A DNA stretch of 21,413 bases from Clostridiales bacterium UBA1389 (GTDB lineage Bacteria > Bacillota > Clostridia > Oscillospirales > CAG-382), in NCBI GenBank assembly GCA_002305335.1, contig DBQR01000023.1, positions 8,621 to 30,033 of the forward strand, in the 5' to 3' direction. Shown here one piece after another: positions 7,194 to 14,690 of this stretch. Within the stretch, counting starts at the first letter, position 1. Every line of letters starts with the position of its first letter. The notes under the pieces are model-generated. The model did no database searches. It had not been told where the DNA came from and saw only the letters and a list, made by a program, of their open reading frames with translations. The translations under genes were made by a program, and so were the position numbers.

Positions 7194-7232
7194 CTTTCCG
7201 TGATATTCCGTTCTTATTTTTTACACGGAAAG
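7194..7232 (-). promoter_or_regulatory. Inverted repeat spanning the ribosome site of the small CPAC gene
   Basis: A perfect 9-bp inverted repeat, CTTTCCGTG (7194-7202) with CACGGAAAG (7224-7232), with a 21-base loop. On the minus strand the downstream half contains GGAAAG, part of the only Shine-Dalgarno-like sequence of the TTG-start gene, so folding would hide it. It could also simply be an mRNA 3'-end hairpin for the upstream sodC transcript, although no U-run follows on that strand. Confidence 0.4.
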
Positions 7233-7241
7233 CGTTTTTAT

Positions 7242-7748
7242 TCAAATTAAATTTTTTGCGCTTTCAATCGTCCCGCAGGCTATCATACTCCCCGAATCTC
7301 CGGAAGGCTGGGTGGTAAAGTCGTCCCGGTTGTCGTGGATAATAACGGGAAGCCCTAAAACCTCCCTTACGTTAAACCGTTCGGTCAGAAACACCGAAAA
7401 GGCATATCCCCTGTTTACGAACAATGGGGGCAGATCTCCCGCATGGGCGGGATGTTCGCAGTCATGGGGGTTGTAGTGGCTGCCCGCATTTTCAAAGGGG
7501 TTTTCGGCGGTTCCTTCACATAAGCCGTTATGTATATGCATCGCAAGGATATTGGGTTCGCACCGCCCCAACCTGAAGGGTAAACCCGTTATATAGGAAA
7601 CCACCACAACGCCTATCTGGGTCTGATAAAATTCTACCTTACCGGAAATGCGGGAATATTGGGGGGAACCTTTTATTACCGCCGTTGCGTCGGGGGGATT
7701 TTCAAACAGAGAAATAAGCTGGGAGGAAATATAATTCCGTGAAGCCAT
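7242..7748 (-). CDS. sodC: Cu/Zn superoxide dismutase (SodC-like), no export signal
   Basis: A 168-residue copper/zinc superoxide dismutase domain protein. All metal ligands align: copper His71, His73 (MHIHNG), bridging His91 (GSHYNP) and His138 (IIHDN); zinc His91, His99, His102 and Asp105 (EHPAHAGD). Cys77 and Cys158 may form the family disulfide. The residue matching the active-site arginine (SOD1 Arg143, GSRLACG) is Met155 here (GSMIACG), which is unusual. No signal peptide or lipobox is seen, whereas most bacterial SodC proteins are exported. The ATG at 7748 is chosen because GAGGTG (7760-7755) precedes it at normal spacing; a GTG three codons upstream overlaps that site. It has its own promoter, separate from the ABC operon. 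Confidence 0.9.
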   Translation of the reverse strand: MASRNYISSQLISLFENPPDATAVIKGSPQYSRISGKVEFYQTQIGVVVVSYITGLPFRLGRCEPNILAMHIHNGLCEGTAENPFENAGSHYNPHDCEHPAHAGDLPPLFVNRGYAFSVFLTERFNVREVLGLPVIIHDNRDDFTTQPSGDSGSMIACGTIESAKNLI

Positions 7749-7766
7749 GATTTTCACCTCACTTAA

Positions 7767-7795
7767 ATTATATGTCCTCCCGTGATTTTTGTTAA
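7767..7795 (-). promoter_or_regulatory. Sigma-A promoter for sodC
   Basis: On the minus strand TTAACA (7795-7790), 17 bases, then a perfect TATAAT (7772-7767). The start site would fall about 12 bases before the start codon, leaving a short leader with the GAGGTG ribosome site. Confidence 0.7.
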
Positions 7796-7798
7796 AAG

Positions 7799-8587
7799 CT
7801 ATGCCGCAATATCCTTGTTCATATATCTGTAGTACCCTGCCGCAAGGGCTATGCCGGCATAGGCTATGCCGAGTATAATTAGAGTACCGTCAAGGGATTT
7901 TTGGTTTACGATTTCCGAAGCTTCGCAGTAGGCGTAAGGTGTTATATATTTCAAGAAGTCCGCTTTTTCGGCAATATTTGAAATAATGTTAAAGAAATAA
8001 AGCATAAGGGCAAAGCCTATTCCCGCTCCCACGCCGGCACGTTTTACAAAGGCTGAAATTCCGAAGCAAAGGCAGGCGATTTCAAGCTGTAAAATCAAAA
8101 ATGAAACATGGATTAGGAAAAATTCCGTTGCCGGCAGTTTCTCTCCTATGGAAAGTATGCCGAGAATGGAGAGAATTATTATCACCGCATTCAAAAGGAT
8201 TATCTGGGTCAGCACCGAAGCCAGCTTTTCGTTCAGCACCCTTAATCGGCTTACCGGATGGGTGAGGAGAAATTCCGCTGTACGTTCCTTTTCCTCCTTG
8301 GCAAGGGCGTATATTCCCAAAAGAGCTGCGAACATACCGCCCCCCATGCCCAGAATGTTGCCGCATTCAATGCCGTAAAAGCCTATCAGTGTGCCGAAAT
8401 TCAGCTTATCCATACCGAAGGCGGCGGTAAACTTGCCTAAATTGGCAAACAGATCGCTTTCGGGACCCAGTTCGTCTTTTAGATAGGGAAACATCCACAA
8501 GCATACTATAAGCATTCCGGTTATGGCCGATGTCCAGATAATAAGGGATTTTCGTGACAGCTTGAGTTCCTTTAAATAAATCTTCAT
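7799..8587 (-). CDS. ABC-2 type transporter permease
   Basis: A 262-residue integral membrane protein with about six hydrophobic helices (roughly residues 15-33, 78-97, 126-147, 155-181, 186-206 and 233-253). The cytoplasmic motif KEEKERTAEFLLTHPVSRLR between helices 2 and 3 is the coupling segment typical of ABC-2 permeases of the NatB/bacitracin-export type. Its ATG overlaps the stop of the ATPase gene by 4 nt (ATGA), which indicates translational coupling and a stable pair. Two such permeases are expected to dimerise with two ATPases. The substrate is not predictable; export of ions, peptides or antimicrobials is usual for relatives. Confidence 0.88.
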   Translation of the reverse strand: MKIYLKELKLSRKSLIIWTSAITGMLIVCLWMFPYLKDELGPESDLFANLGKFTAAFGMDKLNFGTLIGFYGIECGNILGMGGGMFAALLGIYALAKEEKERTAEFLLTHPVSRLRVLNEKLASVLTQIILLNAVIIILSILGILSIGEKLPATEFFLIHVSFLILQLEIACLCFGISAFVKRAGVGAGIGFALMLYFFNIISNIAEKADFLKYITPYAYCEASEIVNQKSLDGTLIILGIAYAGIALAAGYYRYMNKDIAA

Positions 8588-9462
8588 TCTTCTTCCCCCC
8601 TGTAATAATGGAGAAATGCTTCCTCCAGGGTCGGTTCGGAAATGGTCAGATCGGTTAAGGGAAGGGTGGAAAGGGAGCTTAACAGTTTATTTATTTCACC
8701 GTTATAAAGGAAGGATACCGAATTCTTTGAAACCTTGACGGTGGAAACCCCCTCCAGTCCGGGAACGTTTGCCACCCCCGATAAAACTACATATTTTGCG
8801 GCGTTACGGGTTAGATTGGATACATAGTCGCAGGCGATTATTTTTCCTTCCCGTATAATTGCAGCCCGGCTGCAGTATTCCTGTACTTCGCTTAACACAT
8901 GGGAGGACAAAAATACCGTCGCTCCTTCGGCGTTCCGTTCCAGAAGGATTGAAAAAAACTCCTTTTGCATTAGGGGGTCAAGGCCGCTGGTGGGCTCGTC
9001 AAGGAAATACAATGGAGGTTTATGCTGCAAAGCGCAGATGATGCCCACCTTTTTGCGGTTTCCCAAAGACAGTTCCTCGATTTTTTTGTTCTGTTCGACC
9101 TTCAGCCTTTCGCAGAGTCTTTCCGCCTCGGCGGCACAGTCGATTCCCCTAAGGTCGGCGGAATACTTTATAACCTCTTTTACCCTCATGCCGCCGTAAA
9201 ACATCGCTTCGGAGGGCATATATCCGATTTTCGGGAGGATTTCAAGCTGTTTTAAAGTTATGTCCCTACCGAATATTTCGGCGTTTCCCGAAGTCCTGTT
9301 GATAAGTCCCAAAAGGGTTCTTATGGTGGTGGACTTCCCCGCTCCGTTGGGACCGATAAAGCCGAAAATTTCCCCTTCCTCCACCGAAAGGTCAATGTCG
9401 ATTATACCTCTACTTTTACCGTAGTATTTGGTAAGCTTGCTGGTTTTGATGACTTCGGGCAT
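8584..9462 (-). CDS. ABC transporter ATP-binding protein
   Basis: A 292-residue ATPase of the DRA/CcmA-like ABC-2 group. Walker A is GPNGAGKST (residues 37-45), the signature LSLGN (131-135), Walker B LYFLDEP (151-157), the D-loop SGLD (159-162) and the switch His188 (SSHVLSE). All catalytic elements are present. A C-terminal extension of about 80 residues ends with LTISEPTLEEAFLHYY, the usual end of this subfamily. The start at 9462 has GGGAGG at 9474-9469, directly after the stop of the HAD phosphatase gene 12 bases upstream, so the three genes HAD-ATPase-permease form one operon. Confidence 0.95.
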   Translation of the reverse strand: MPEVIKTSKLTKYYGKSRGIIDIDLSVEEGEIFGFIGPNGAGKSTTIRTLLGLINRTSGNAEIFGRDITLKQLEILPKIGYMPSEAMFYGGMRVKEVIKYSADLRGIDCAAEAERLCERLKVEQNKKIEELSLGNRKKVGIICALQHKPPLYFLDEPTSGLDPLMQKEFFSILLERNAEGATVFLSSHVLSEVQEYCSRAAIIREGKIIACDYVSNLTRNAAKYVVLSGVANVPGLEGVSTVKVSKNSVSFLYNGEINKLLSSLSTLPLTDLTISEPTLEEAFLHYYRGEEE

Positions 9463-9474
9463 GGCCTTCCTCCC

Positions 9475-10134
9475 TTAAGCGTTTTCGGCTTTCAAAATCA
9501 AAGGGTATATATCCTCGGGACGGGGGACAATTATATCCGCGCCGTATTCTGTAAGTTCCTCCTCTGTGCCGTAGCCGTAAAGCACCCCGGCTGAGGCAAT
9601 TCCGGTTTGCTTTGCCCCGTTAATATCGTGTTTCCGGTCACCTATGATAATGGCGTTTCTCCCCGGAACACCGCCGACGGATTTTAGGGCGTGTCTGATC
9701 AGTTCCGCCTTGTCGGTCATGGTCTGGTCGAAATTAGAGCCGGCGATAAATGAAAAGTAGTCTATCAGGTCATAATGTTTCAGAATCCTTTCGGCAAAGG
9801 CCTTTGGCTTTGAGGTTGCCAAAAGGATGGTTTTACCGGCGTTTTTCAGCAACTTAAGCTGATTGGGTATTCCGTCGTAAATTTTACATTCGAAAAGTCC
9901 CTTTTCGGAATAATATTCCCTGTAAATTTTAATGGCGTTGTCTTCCCCGCCCTCCGGAACGCCAAGGTCCCTGAAGCTGTCCGTAAGGGGAGGTCCTATC
10001 CGGGAGTATAATTCCTCGTCGGGGGGTGTTTTGAGATTTAGTTTGGTCAGGGCGTATTTCAGCGAATTGATTATGCCCGGATGGGACATGACGATTGTCC
10101 CGTCAAGGTCGAAAATGATGTGTTTGTAGGGCAT
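9475..10134 (-). CDS. HAD family phosphatase (phosphoglycolate phosphatase-like)
   Basis: A 219-residue haloacid dehalogenase superfamily hydrolase with a helical cap after motif I. Motif I is FDLDGT, with nucleophile Asp9 and acid Asp11. Motif II is ATSKP (Thr107), motif III Lys142 and motif IV IGDRKHD (Asp166, Asp170). Size and layout match Gph/PpaX-type phosphatases that clear phosphoglycolate or pyrophosphate; the substrate cannot be fixed from sequence. The start at 10134 has CGGAG eight bases upstream. It is the first gene of the operon with the ABC transporter. Its upstream region is occupied by the hairpin repeat at 10162-10304, which may supply promoter sequence. Confidence 0.9.
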   Translation of the reverse strand: MPYKHIIFDLDGTIVMSHPGIINSLKYALTKLNLKTPPDEELYSRIGPPLTDSFRDLGVPEGGEDNAIKIYREYYSEKGLFECKIYDGIPNQLKLLKNAGKTILLATSKPKAFAERILKHYDLIDYFSFIAGSNFDQTMTDKAELIRHALKSVGGVPGRNAIIIGDRKHDINGAKQTGIASAGVLYGYGTEEELTEYGADIIVPRPEDIYPLILKAENA

Positions 10135-10161
10135 TTTGTACTCCGATTTATTTTTATTATT

Positions 10162-10304
10162 ATCCCGCCGCAGGCGGATTATATTTGTTTCTTCTTTTCA
10201 GAATGTAAGGTGCTGCCCCTCATCCGTCAGCCTTCGGCTGACACCTTCCCCTCAAGGGGAAGGCTTTTTAATCCCGCCGCAGGCGGATTATATTTGTTTC
10301 TTCT
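10162..10304 (+). repeat. Hairpin-repeat right arm bracketed by a 34-bp exact direct repeat
   Basis: The right arm of the paired-hairpin family (about 10210-10264; CCCCTCATCCGTCAGCC, inner stem CAGCC-TTC-GGCTG, outer stem CCTTCCCCTCAAGGGGAAGG) has no left arm. It is bracketed by two identical 34-bp sequences, 10162-10195 and 10271-10304, each containing ATCCCGCCGCAGGCGGAT and ending TTTGTTTCTTCT. Parts of this unit resemble the element's own spacer (ATCCCGC in copy 3, TTGTTTCT in copy 1), so the bracket may come from a rearranged tandem copy. On the minus strand each unit contains AAATATAATCC, a -10-like sequence. Confidence 0.85.
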
Positions 10305-10307
10305 ATT

Positions 10308-10337
10308 AAAAAATTCCGGTAATACCGGAATTTTTGT
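10308..10337 (-). terminator. Bidirectional terminator after the acyl-CoA ligase gene
   Basis: AAATTCCGGT (10311-10320) pairs with ACCGGAATTT (10324-10333) around an AAT loop. On the minus strand the stem ends in a T-run followed by AATAG. It sits two bases from the ligase stop codon. Confidence 0.85.
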
Positions 10338-10338
10338 T

Positions 10339-12054
10339 TCAGGCAACCGTGGTACCGTGCTTGGCGTTTTCTTCTTTTTCCAGCACGGTGTAAGCGATTT
10401 TTCCCACCAGGGTTTTGGGAAGTTCGGTTCTGAATTCGATTTCATAGGGCAGGGCGTATTTGGCGATATGCTTTTTGCAGTAGTTGAAAATGTCGGTTTT
10501 AAGCTCCTCGGAGGGGGTGAAGCCCTTCTTAAGTACTACAAACACCTTGACCTTCTGCATTTTATAGGGGTCCTTGACGCCTATGGCGCAGGACATCTGA
10601 ACCGCCTCATGGGCGTCGATGATATTTTCAATCTGGGAAGGATAGACATTGTAGCCGGAGGTTATTATCATCCGCTTTATACGCTGCTTAAAGTAGATAA
10701 AGCCGTCTTCGTCCATAAGCCCGAGGTCGCCGGTGTGAAGCCAGATTCTGCCGTCGCCGTGGGTCCGGAGGGTATTTGCGGTTTCTTCGGGGTTATTCAG
10801 GTAGCCTATCATTACAGAAGGTCCGGAAAGGCAGATTTCCCCTTCGGTGCCGTAGGGCACTTCCTCGTCGGTGCCGGGAATGCAGATTTTATAATATGTA
10901 TCGGGATAGGGAAAGCCTATTGAGCCCTCACGGTACATATGGTAGGGGGTAAGGCAGGAGGCGGTGACGCATTCGGTGGTGCCGTATCCTTCTCTTATAT
11001 GTACGGGGGAGCCGTGGTCGTCCAGGAACTTATCGAATTTCTTTTTAAGTTCTATTGACAGTGAATCCCCGCCGGAAAACACCCCTTTCAGGAAGTCGAG
11101 TTTTACGTTGTCAAGACCGTCACAGCGGGTGATGGCTTCAAACAAAGTGGGGACACCGGCAATAAAGTTGGGCTTTGTCTTTTTAATAAGCTGGGCGTAT
11201 TCCTTAACCGTAAAGCGAGGGACAAGGATGGATACGCCTCCCCCCATCAGAGCGGTATGGATGCACACCCCAAGGCCGAAGCCGTGGAACATGGGCATTG
11301 CGGCAAGCATTCTTTTCCCCGGTACGGCGTAGGAGGACATGGTTGCCGTCTGCAGGCCGAGGGCGTTGAAGTTGAGGTTGGAAAGGAGGATTCCCTTTGT
11401 TTTCCCGGTGGTTCCGCCGGAAAAGAGGATAACCGCCGCATCTTTACCCTTCATATCGGCGACATAGCCGGTCTTTACGTCCTTTCCGCCGTTAATGAAA
11501 TCCTTCCAGTTTATTATATCCTCCCGGGGGGGAACTTTTTTGATTTTCCTTCCGGTAGTCAGCTTGTAGCCAAGTTTTTTAACCGGATTCAGTTCCTCGC
11601 CGGCGGAGGTGATTATAAGCTTATCGATGGGGTACTGTTTTAAGGCTTCGTCGAATTTATCGAAGAACGGGTCAAGGGTTATGGCAAACCGGCTTTCGGT
11701 TTCCTTAAGGTAAAACACTATCTCGCCCACGGCGGACAGGGGGTGAACCATTGAAGCCAGTGCCCCTATGCGGTTTAAAGCATAGAAGCAGTAAACAGTC
11801 TGGGGAACGTTGGGAAGGCAGACGGTAACCCGGTCGCCTTTGCGGACCCCCAAGGCATAAAAGGCCTTTGCCGTTTCCTCGATTTTTTCCTTTAATATTG
11901 TATAGGGGATTTTCCTCCCCATATAGATAAGCGAAGTGTAGGACGGATATGTGTCCGCCGCCTGATAAATCGCGTCGCACATGGAATAGTCGGGATAATC
12001 GAGTTCAAAGGGAATGTCGCCGTAATTTTTTAACCAGGGAGCTTTCAATGCCAT
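10339..12054 (-). CDS. Long-chain acyl-CoA ligase (AMP-forming)
   Basis: A 571-residue adenylate-forming enzyme of the FadD/acyl-CoA synthetase type, activating a carboxylic acid with ATP and joining it to CoA or another thiol. The AMP/phosphate loop is FSGGTTGKTKG (residues 211-221), A5 is YGTTE (357-361), A7 is HTGDLG (440-445) and A8 runs to SGYNVYPSQIEN (466-477). The C-terminal catalytic lysine is Lys552 (LPKTLVGKIAY). No signal peptide or membrane helix is seen. AGAGGT lies before the ATG at 12054. It is the second gene of an operon, 14 bases after the E2-like gene, so the ligase may supply an acyl thioester to that protein. The acid used is unknown. Confidence 0.93.
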   Translation of the reverse strand: MALKAPWLKNYGDIPFELDYPDYSMCDAIYQAADTYPSYTSLIYMGRKIPYTILKEKIEETAKAFYALGVRKGDRVTVCLPNVPQTVYCFYALNRIGALASMVHPLSAVGEIVFYLKETESRFAITLDPFFDKFDEALKQYPIDKLIITSAGEELNPVKKLGYKLTTGRKIKKVPPREDIINWKDFINGGKDVKTGYVADMKGKDAAVILFSGGTTGKTKGILLSNLNFNALGLQTATMSSYAVPGKRMLAAMPMFHGFGLGVCIHTALMGGGVSILVPRFTVKEYAQLIKKTKPNFIAGVPTLFEAITRCDGLDNVKLDFLKGVFSGGDSLSIELKKKFDKFLDDHGSPVHIREGYGTTECVTASCLTPYHMYREGSIGFPYPDTYYKICIPGTDEEVPYGTEGEICLSGPSVMIGYLNNPEETANTLRTHGDGRIWLHTGDLGLMDEDGFIYFKQRIKRMIITSGYNVYPSQIENIIDAHEAVQMSCAIGVKDPYKMQKVKVFVVLKKGFTPSEELKTDIFNYCKKHIAKYALPYEIEFRTELPKTLVGKIAYTVLEKEENAKHGTTVA

Positions 12055-12068
12055 ACAATCAACCTCTT

Positions 12069-13016
12069 TCAGTTATGAATAGCGGTATCTATATCTATTA
12101 ATGATTCAGCGGGTTCGTCCAGCGCCTCGGGATGTTCGAAGAAATACCGAACTACCTTCATACTTTTTGCGAAATACACCCCGTCGGCTATTCTTTCGTC
12201 AATGGTCAGGCTGATATCAATGGATTCCTTCATTTCAAAGGTGCCGTCATCATTGAAAAAGGGGCGTTTTTTAATTGTGTTTATTACGCAGAAAAAGGAA
12301 TTTGTGCCCCAGTTTGTAAGATGGTGGTAGTGGGCGTTCATATTTATGCTTCCCAAATTTGAAATGAAGGCGGTCACGTTATAGGGGTCGGCGTTTGCCA
12401 GAGATTTTGGCATCTTGCCGTAGTAGTCAAGCATACGCAAAAAGCCGATTACAAAGCGGAGCACCCCTCTCGGAATTTTAGCGAAAATCCCTATTGTGTC
12501 CATGGTGTGGGAGGATTTGTCCTCCTTGCGTATCGTGGTAACCGCTTCCTTTATTCTGGAATTGAACTGATAAAGGGGGGAATTTTCGCTTTCCGGGTCA
12601 TAGTTCATTTTGACAAGGGTTTCGGCGGAATCGTCGGCAAACTGCTTTTTAACAATGAAGGCAAAGGATATTTCCTTCCGCTGGTACATCCGGTGACCGG
12701 CATAAAACCGGTTTAGGTGGGGACGCATTTGAATTGTCTTTGCAATGACGGCGCAGATAAAGTGAAAGATGGTATATTTGAAATCCACACCGGCTGCGTT
12801 TTTGGCGTTTAAAAATTCCCTTACCTTTGTGATGTCCAGAACTTCGTTAAGCACCGCTTCGTTGTCGGCACGGTTGGGGAGGACAAAGGGCATGAGGGCG
12901 TGCATACCGTCGGTTTCTTTTACCCGGAAACCGTCCCTCCGGTCGCCCCATCTGCGTTTAGGTTTTTTAGCGGTTTTCTCGTTTTGCTTTGCCTTTTTTT
13001 CGTCGCTGACGGCCAT
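12069..13016 (-). CDS. E2/CAT-fold acyltransferase-like protein lacking the catalytic His
   Basis: A 315-residue protein matching the catalytic domain of 2-oxoacid dehydrogenase acyltransferases (fold shared with chloramphenicol acetyltransferase). No lipoyl or E1/E3-binding domain is present: the N-terminus is only about 25 lysine-rich residues. The TAFISNLGS motif (215-223) matches the TISNLG strand of E2 enzymes. The active-site motif normally reads DHRxxDG; here it is DERIADG (273-279), with Glu274 where the catalytic His should be. Asp278-Gly279 are kept. So it is either a non-catalytic or an altered acyltransferase. The start at 13016 has a GGGTGAAAG site. It heads the operon with the acyl-CoA ligase under a TTGACT/TATTCT promoter. 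Real pyruvate dehydrogenase function is unlikely. Confidence 0.8.
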   Translation of the reverse strand: MAVSDEKKAKQNEKTAKKPKRRWGDRRDGFRVKETDGMHALMPFVLPNRADNEAVLNEVLDITKVREFLNAKNAAGVDFKYTIFHFICAVIAKTIQMRPHLNRFYAGHRMYQRKEISFAFIVKKQFADDSAETLVKMNYDPESENSPLYQFNSRIKEAVTTIRKEDKSSHTMDTIGIFAKIPRGVLRFVIGFLRMLDYYGKMPKSLANADPYNVTAFISNLGSINMNAHYHHLTNWGTNSFFCVINTIKKRPFFNDDGTFEMKESIDISLTIDERIADGVYFAKSMKVVRYFFEHPEALDEPAESLIDIDTAIHN

Positions 13017-13064
13017 TCTTTCACCCGTTTATATATTTATTAAGATTTTCTTAATTTTTTCCCT

Positions 13065-13077
13065 TTCTCAATGAGAA
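13065..13077. promoter_or_regulatory. Palindrome over the -10 of the E2-like/ligase promoter (operator candidate)
   Basis: TTCTCA-A-TGAGAA is a perfect 6+1+6 inverted repeat that overlaps the -10 element of the promoter at 13074-13102 and the likely transcription start. A repressor bound there would block initiation. The binding protein is unknown. Confidence 0.4.
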
Positions 13078-13102
13078 TATCATAATTCCGCTTGAAAGTC
13101 AA
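13074..13102 (-). promoter_or_regulatory. Sigma-A promoter for the E2-like/acyl-CoA ligase operon
   Basis: On the minus strand TTGACT (13102-13097), a 17-base spacer, and TATTCT (13079-13074). The start codon is 58 bases further on. Confidence 0.6.
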
Positions 13103-13161
13103 TGGTTTTTTCACAATTTGTTAATTATCAACCGGAGTTAATATTTCATATTTTTACCACG

Positions 13162-13194
13162 AAAACCCCCGACGGTTATCCGTCGGGGGTTTTT
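13162..13194 (-). terminator. Strong bidirectional terminator between spoVA and the E2-like operon
   Basis: AAAACCCCCGACGG (13162-13175) pairs with CCGTCGGGGGTTTT (13180-13193) around TTAT. It lies 127 bases past the spoVAE stop on the minus strand. A second, weaker hairpin (about 13248-13271, ACACTC...GAGTGT) with a plus-strand T-run lies between. The rest of 13017-13320 holds only the promoter described here and no gene. Confidence 0.85.
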
Positions 13195-13320
13195 GCCGAA
13201 GGCGGGTTTTATAAGAAATCGAATGTGGATTTTTATATATTTTCCTGACACTCGCTCCCCTACGGGAGTGTATTTTTAAGCAGTCGAACATAATTTTAAT
13301 AGGTTTGAACAGCTTTATAT

Positions 13321-13680
13321 TTATGAATTTTTGTCTTTGGACTTAAACAGCGCCGCCCAGATTACCGCAAACACCATGGCGGCGGTTACTCCCGCAGATG
13401 TGGAGGTCAGCCCTCCCATAAGCACACCCAACAGCCCCTGCTTTTCCACCGCCTCCTTTACTCCCTGAGCAAGGGTATAGCCGAAACCGGTGAGGGGTAC
13501 GGTTGCCCCCGCTTTTGCAAAATCCTTTATATAACCGTATATCCCGAGACCGGTCAGCACCACCCCGGAACAGACATACAGCACAAGTATTTTTGCAGGG
13601 GTGAGTTTGGTTTTGTCAATGAGTATCTGAGCTATCAGACAGAAGGCTCCGCCTATTAGAAAAGTATATAAATACTGCAT
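13321..13680 (-). CDS. spoVAE: Stage V sporulation protein AE (SpoVAEb type)
   Basis: A 119-residue inner-membrane protein with about four hydrophobic segments (roughly 3-21, 31-50, 83-94 and 97-112). The conserved block VPLTGFGYTLAQGVKEAVEK (61-80) resembles the VPITGFSNA block of the SpoVAC product encoded two genes upstream; it is the SpoVA hallmark. Known role: with SpoVAC and SpoVAD it forms the minimal apparatus that moves calcium-dipicolinate into the forespore and out at germination. The length is normal for the short SpoVAE form. It is the last gene of spoVAC-D-E, 13 bases after spoVAD. Confidence 0.95.
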   Translation of the reverse strand: MQYLYTFLIGGAFCLIAQILIDKTKLTPAKILVLYVCSGVVLTGLGIYGYIKDFAKAGATVPLTGFGYTLAQGVKEAVEKQGLLGVLMGGLTSTSAGVTAAMVFAVIWAALFKSKDKNS

Positions 13681-13693
13681 TTTTCAATCCTTT

Positions 13694-14683
13694 CTATACC
13701 CTTTCTATAGCCACCAGATGAGCGATGGAGGGTATGGGCTGTTTCTGAAGCACGGTTTTAGGGGAAAGCAGGGCTCCGGTGCCAATTAGGAGAATCTTTT
13801 TTACCTCCCGCTTTATAAGCTTGTTCCAGAAAAGGGTGGCAAGCACACAGGCGGAGCAGCCGCAGCCCGAACCGCCGGAGTTTACGTCCTGTGTATTATA
13901 GTCGTAAATAAGCATGCCGCAGTCGGTGAACTTTCCGCATAGGTCAAGGCCGCATTTTGAAAGAAGCTCGTTGGCAAGCTCAAACCCTTCCCTACCCAAA
14001 TCCCCGGTGGAGATGATATCGTAATCGCTGGGGGATTCCCCGCTTTCATTGAAAAATCTTAAAATTGTGTCCACCGCCGCATTTGCCATCGCCGCCCCCA
14101 TGTTGTTGGCGTCGGTTATTCCCGCCTCCCTTATCCTCCCCGGGAGAGCTTTGGTAAGCTGAATCTCGGCAGGAGCGTTCCTTAACAGAAAAGCGCCTGT
14201 TCCGGTAACGGTAACCTGGGAAACGGGGGGACGCTGGTTGCCGTACTCAAGGGGAAAACGGAACTGCCTTTCCGACGAGCAGAAATGGGAGGAGGCGATT
14301 GCCACGGCGTTGGTGTAAAAACCCGATTCCACAAACATTCCCCCCGTCATCAACGCCTCGGCAGCCGTTGAACATGCGCCGTACAATCCTAAATAGGGGG
14401 AAGGCAGGGTCATGGCGGCAAAACCGGTGGCGGTGCATTGGTTGAGCAGGTCGCCGCCAAGCATTAGCTCCACTTCCCTTTCGGCAAGTCCGGCTTTGGA
14501 AAGGAGTAAATTTACTGTTCGCCTGACCATTTCGCTTTCCGCCTGTTCCCAGGTTTCCTTTCCGAAATAAGCGTCCTTTTCGATAAGGTCATACATTTGT
14601 CCGAGGGGACCTTCTCCCTCCAGCTTTCCCACGACCGACGAAGCATGGCTTAAATATACGTTTTTAAAGGTTATTACAGCCAT
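13694..14683 (-). CDS. spoVAD: Stage V sporulation protein AD
   Basis: A 329-residue soluble protein with a thiolase/KAS III-like fold that binds dipicolinic acid and sits on the outer face of the spore inner membrane. Recognised by ITFKNVYLSHASSVVG at the start, LPSPYLGLYGACSTAAEALM (93-112, Cys104 in the KAS nucleophile-like position), SSHFCSSERQFRFPLEYGNQ and the C-terminal LIGTGALLSP. Length matches the roughly 338 residues of the Bacillus protein. It begins 7 bases after spoVAC. KAS-type condensing activity is not expected in this family. Confidence 0.97.
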   Translation of the reverse strand: MAVITFKNVYLSHASSVVGKLEGEGPLGQMYDLIEKDAYFGKETWEQAESEMVRRTVNLLLSKAGLAEREVELMLGGDLLNQCTATGFAAMTLPSPYLGLYGACSTAAEALMTGGMFVESGFYTNAVAIASSHFCSSERQFRFPLEYGNQRPPVSQVTVTGTGAFLLRNAPAEIQLTKALPGRIREAGITDANNMGAAMANAAVDTILRFFNESGESPSDYDIISTGDLGREGFELANELLSKCGLDLCGKFTDCGMLIYDYNTQDVNSGGSGCGCSACVLATLFWNKLIKREVKKILLIGTGALLSPKTVLQKQPIPSIAHLVAIERV

Positions 14684-14690
14684 AATATAT

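Noticed and set aside
10081..10923. A 280-codon plus-strand frame running from the HAD gene through the repeat into the acyl-CoA ligase gene
   Set aside because: It crosses two genes on the other strand, a hairpin repeat and a terminator, and its product has no domain.
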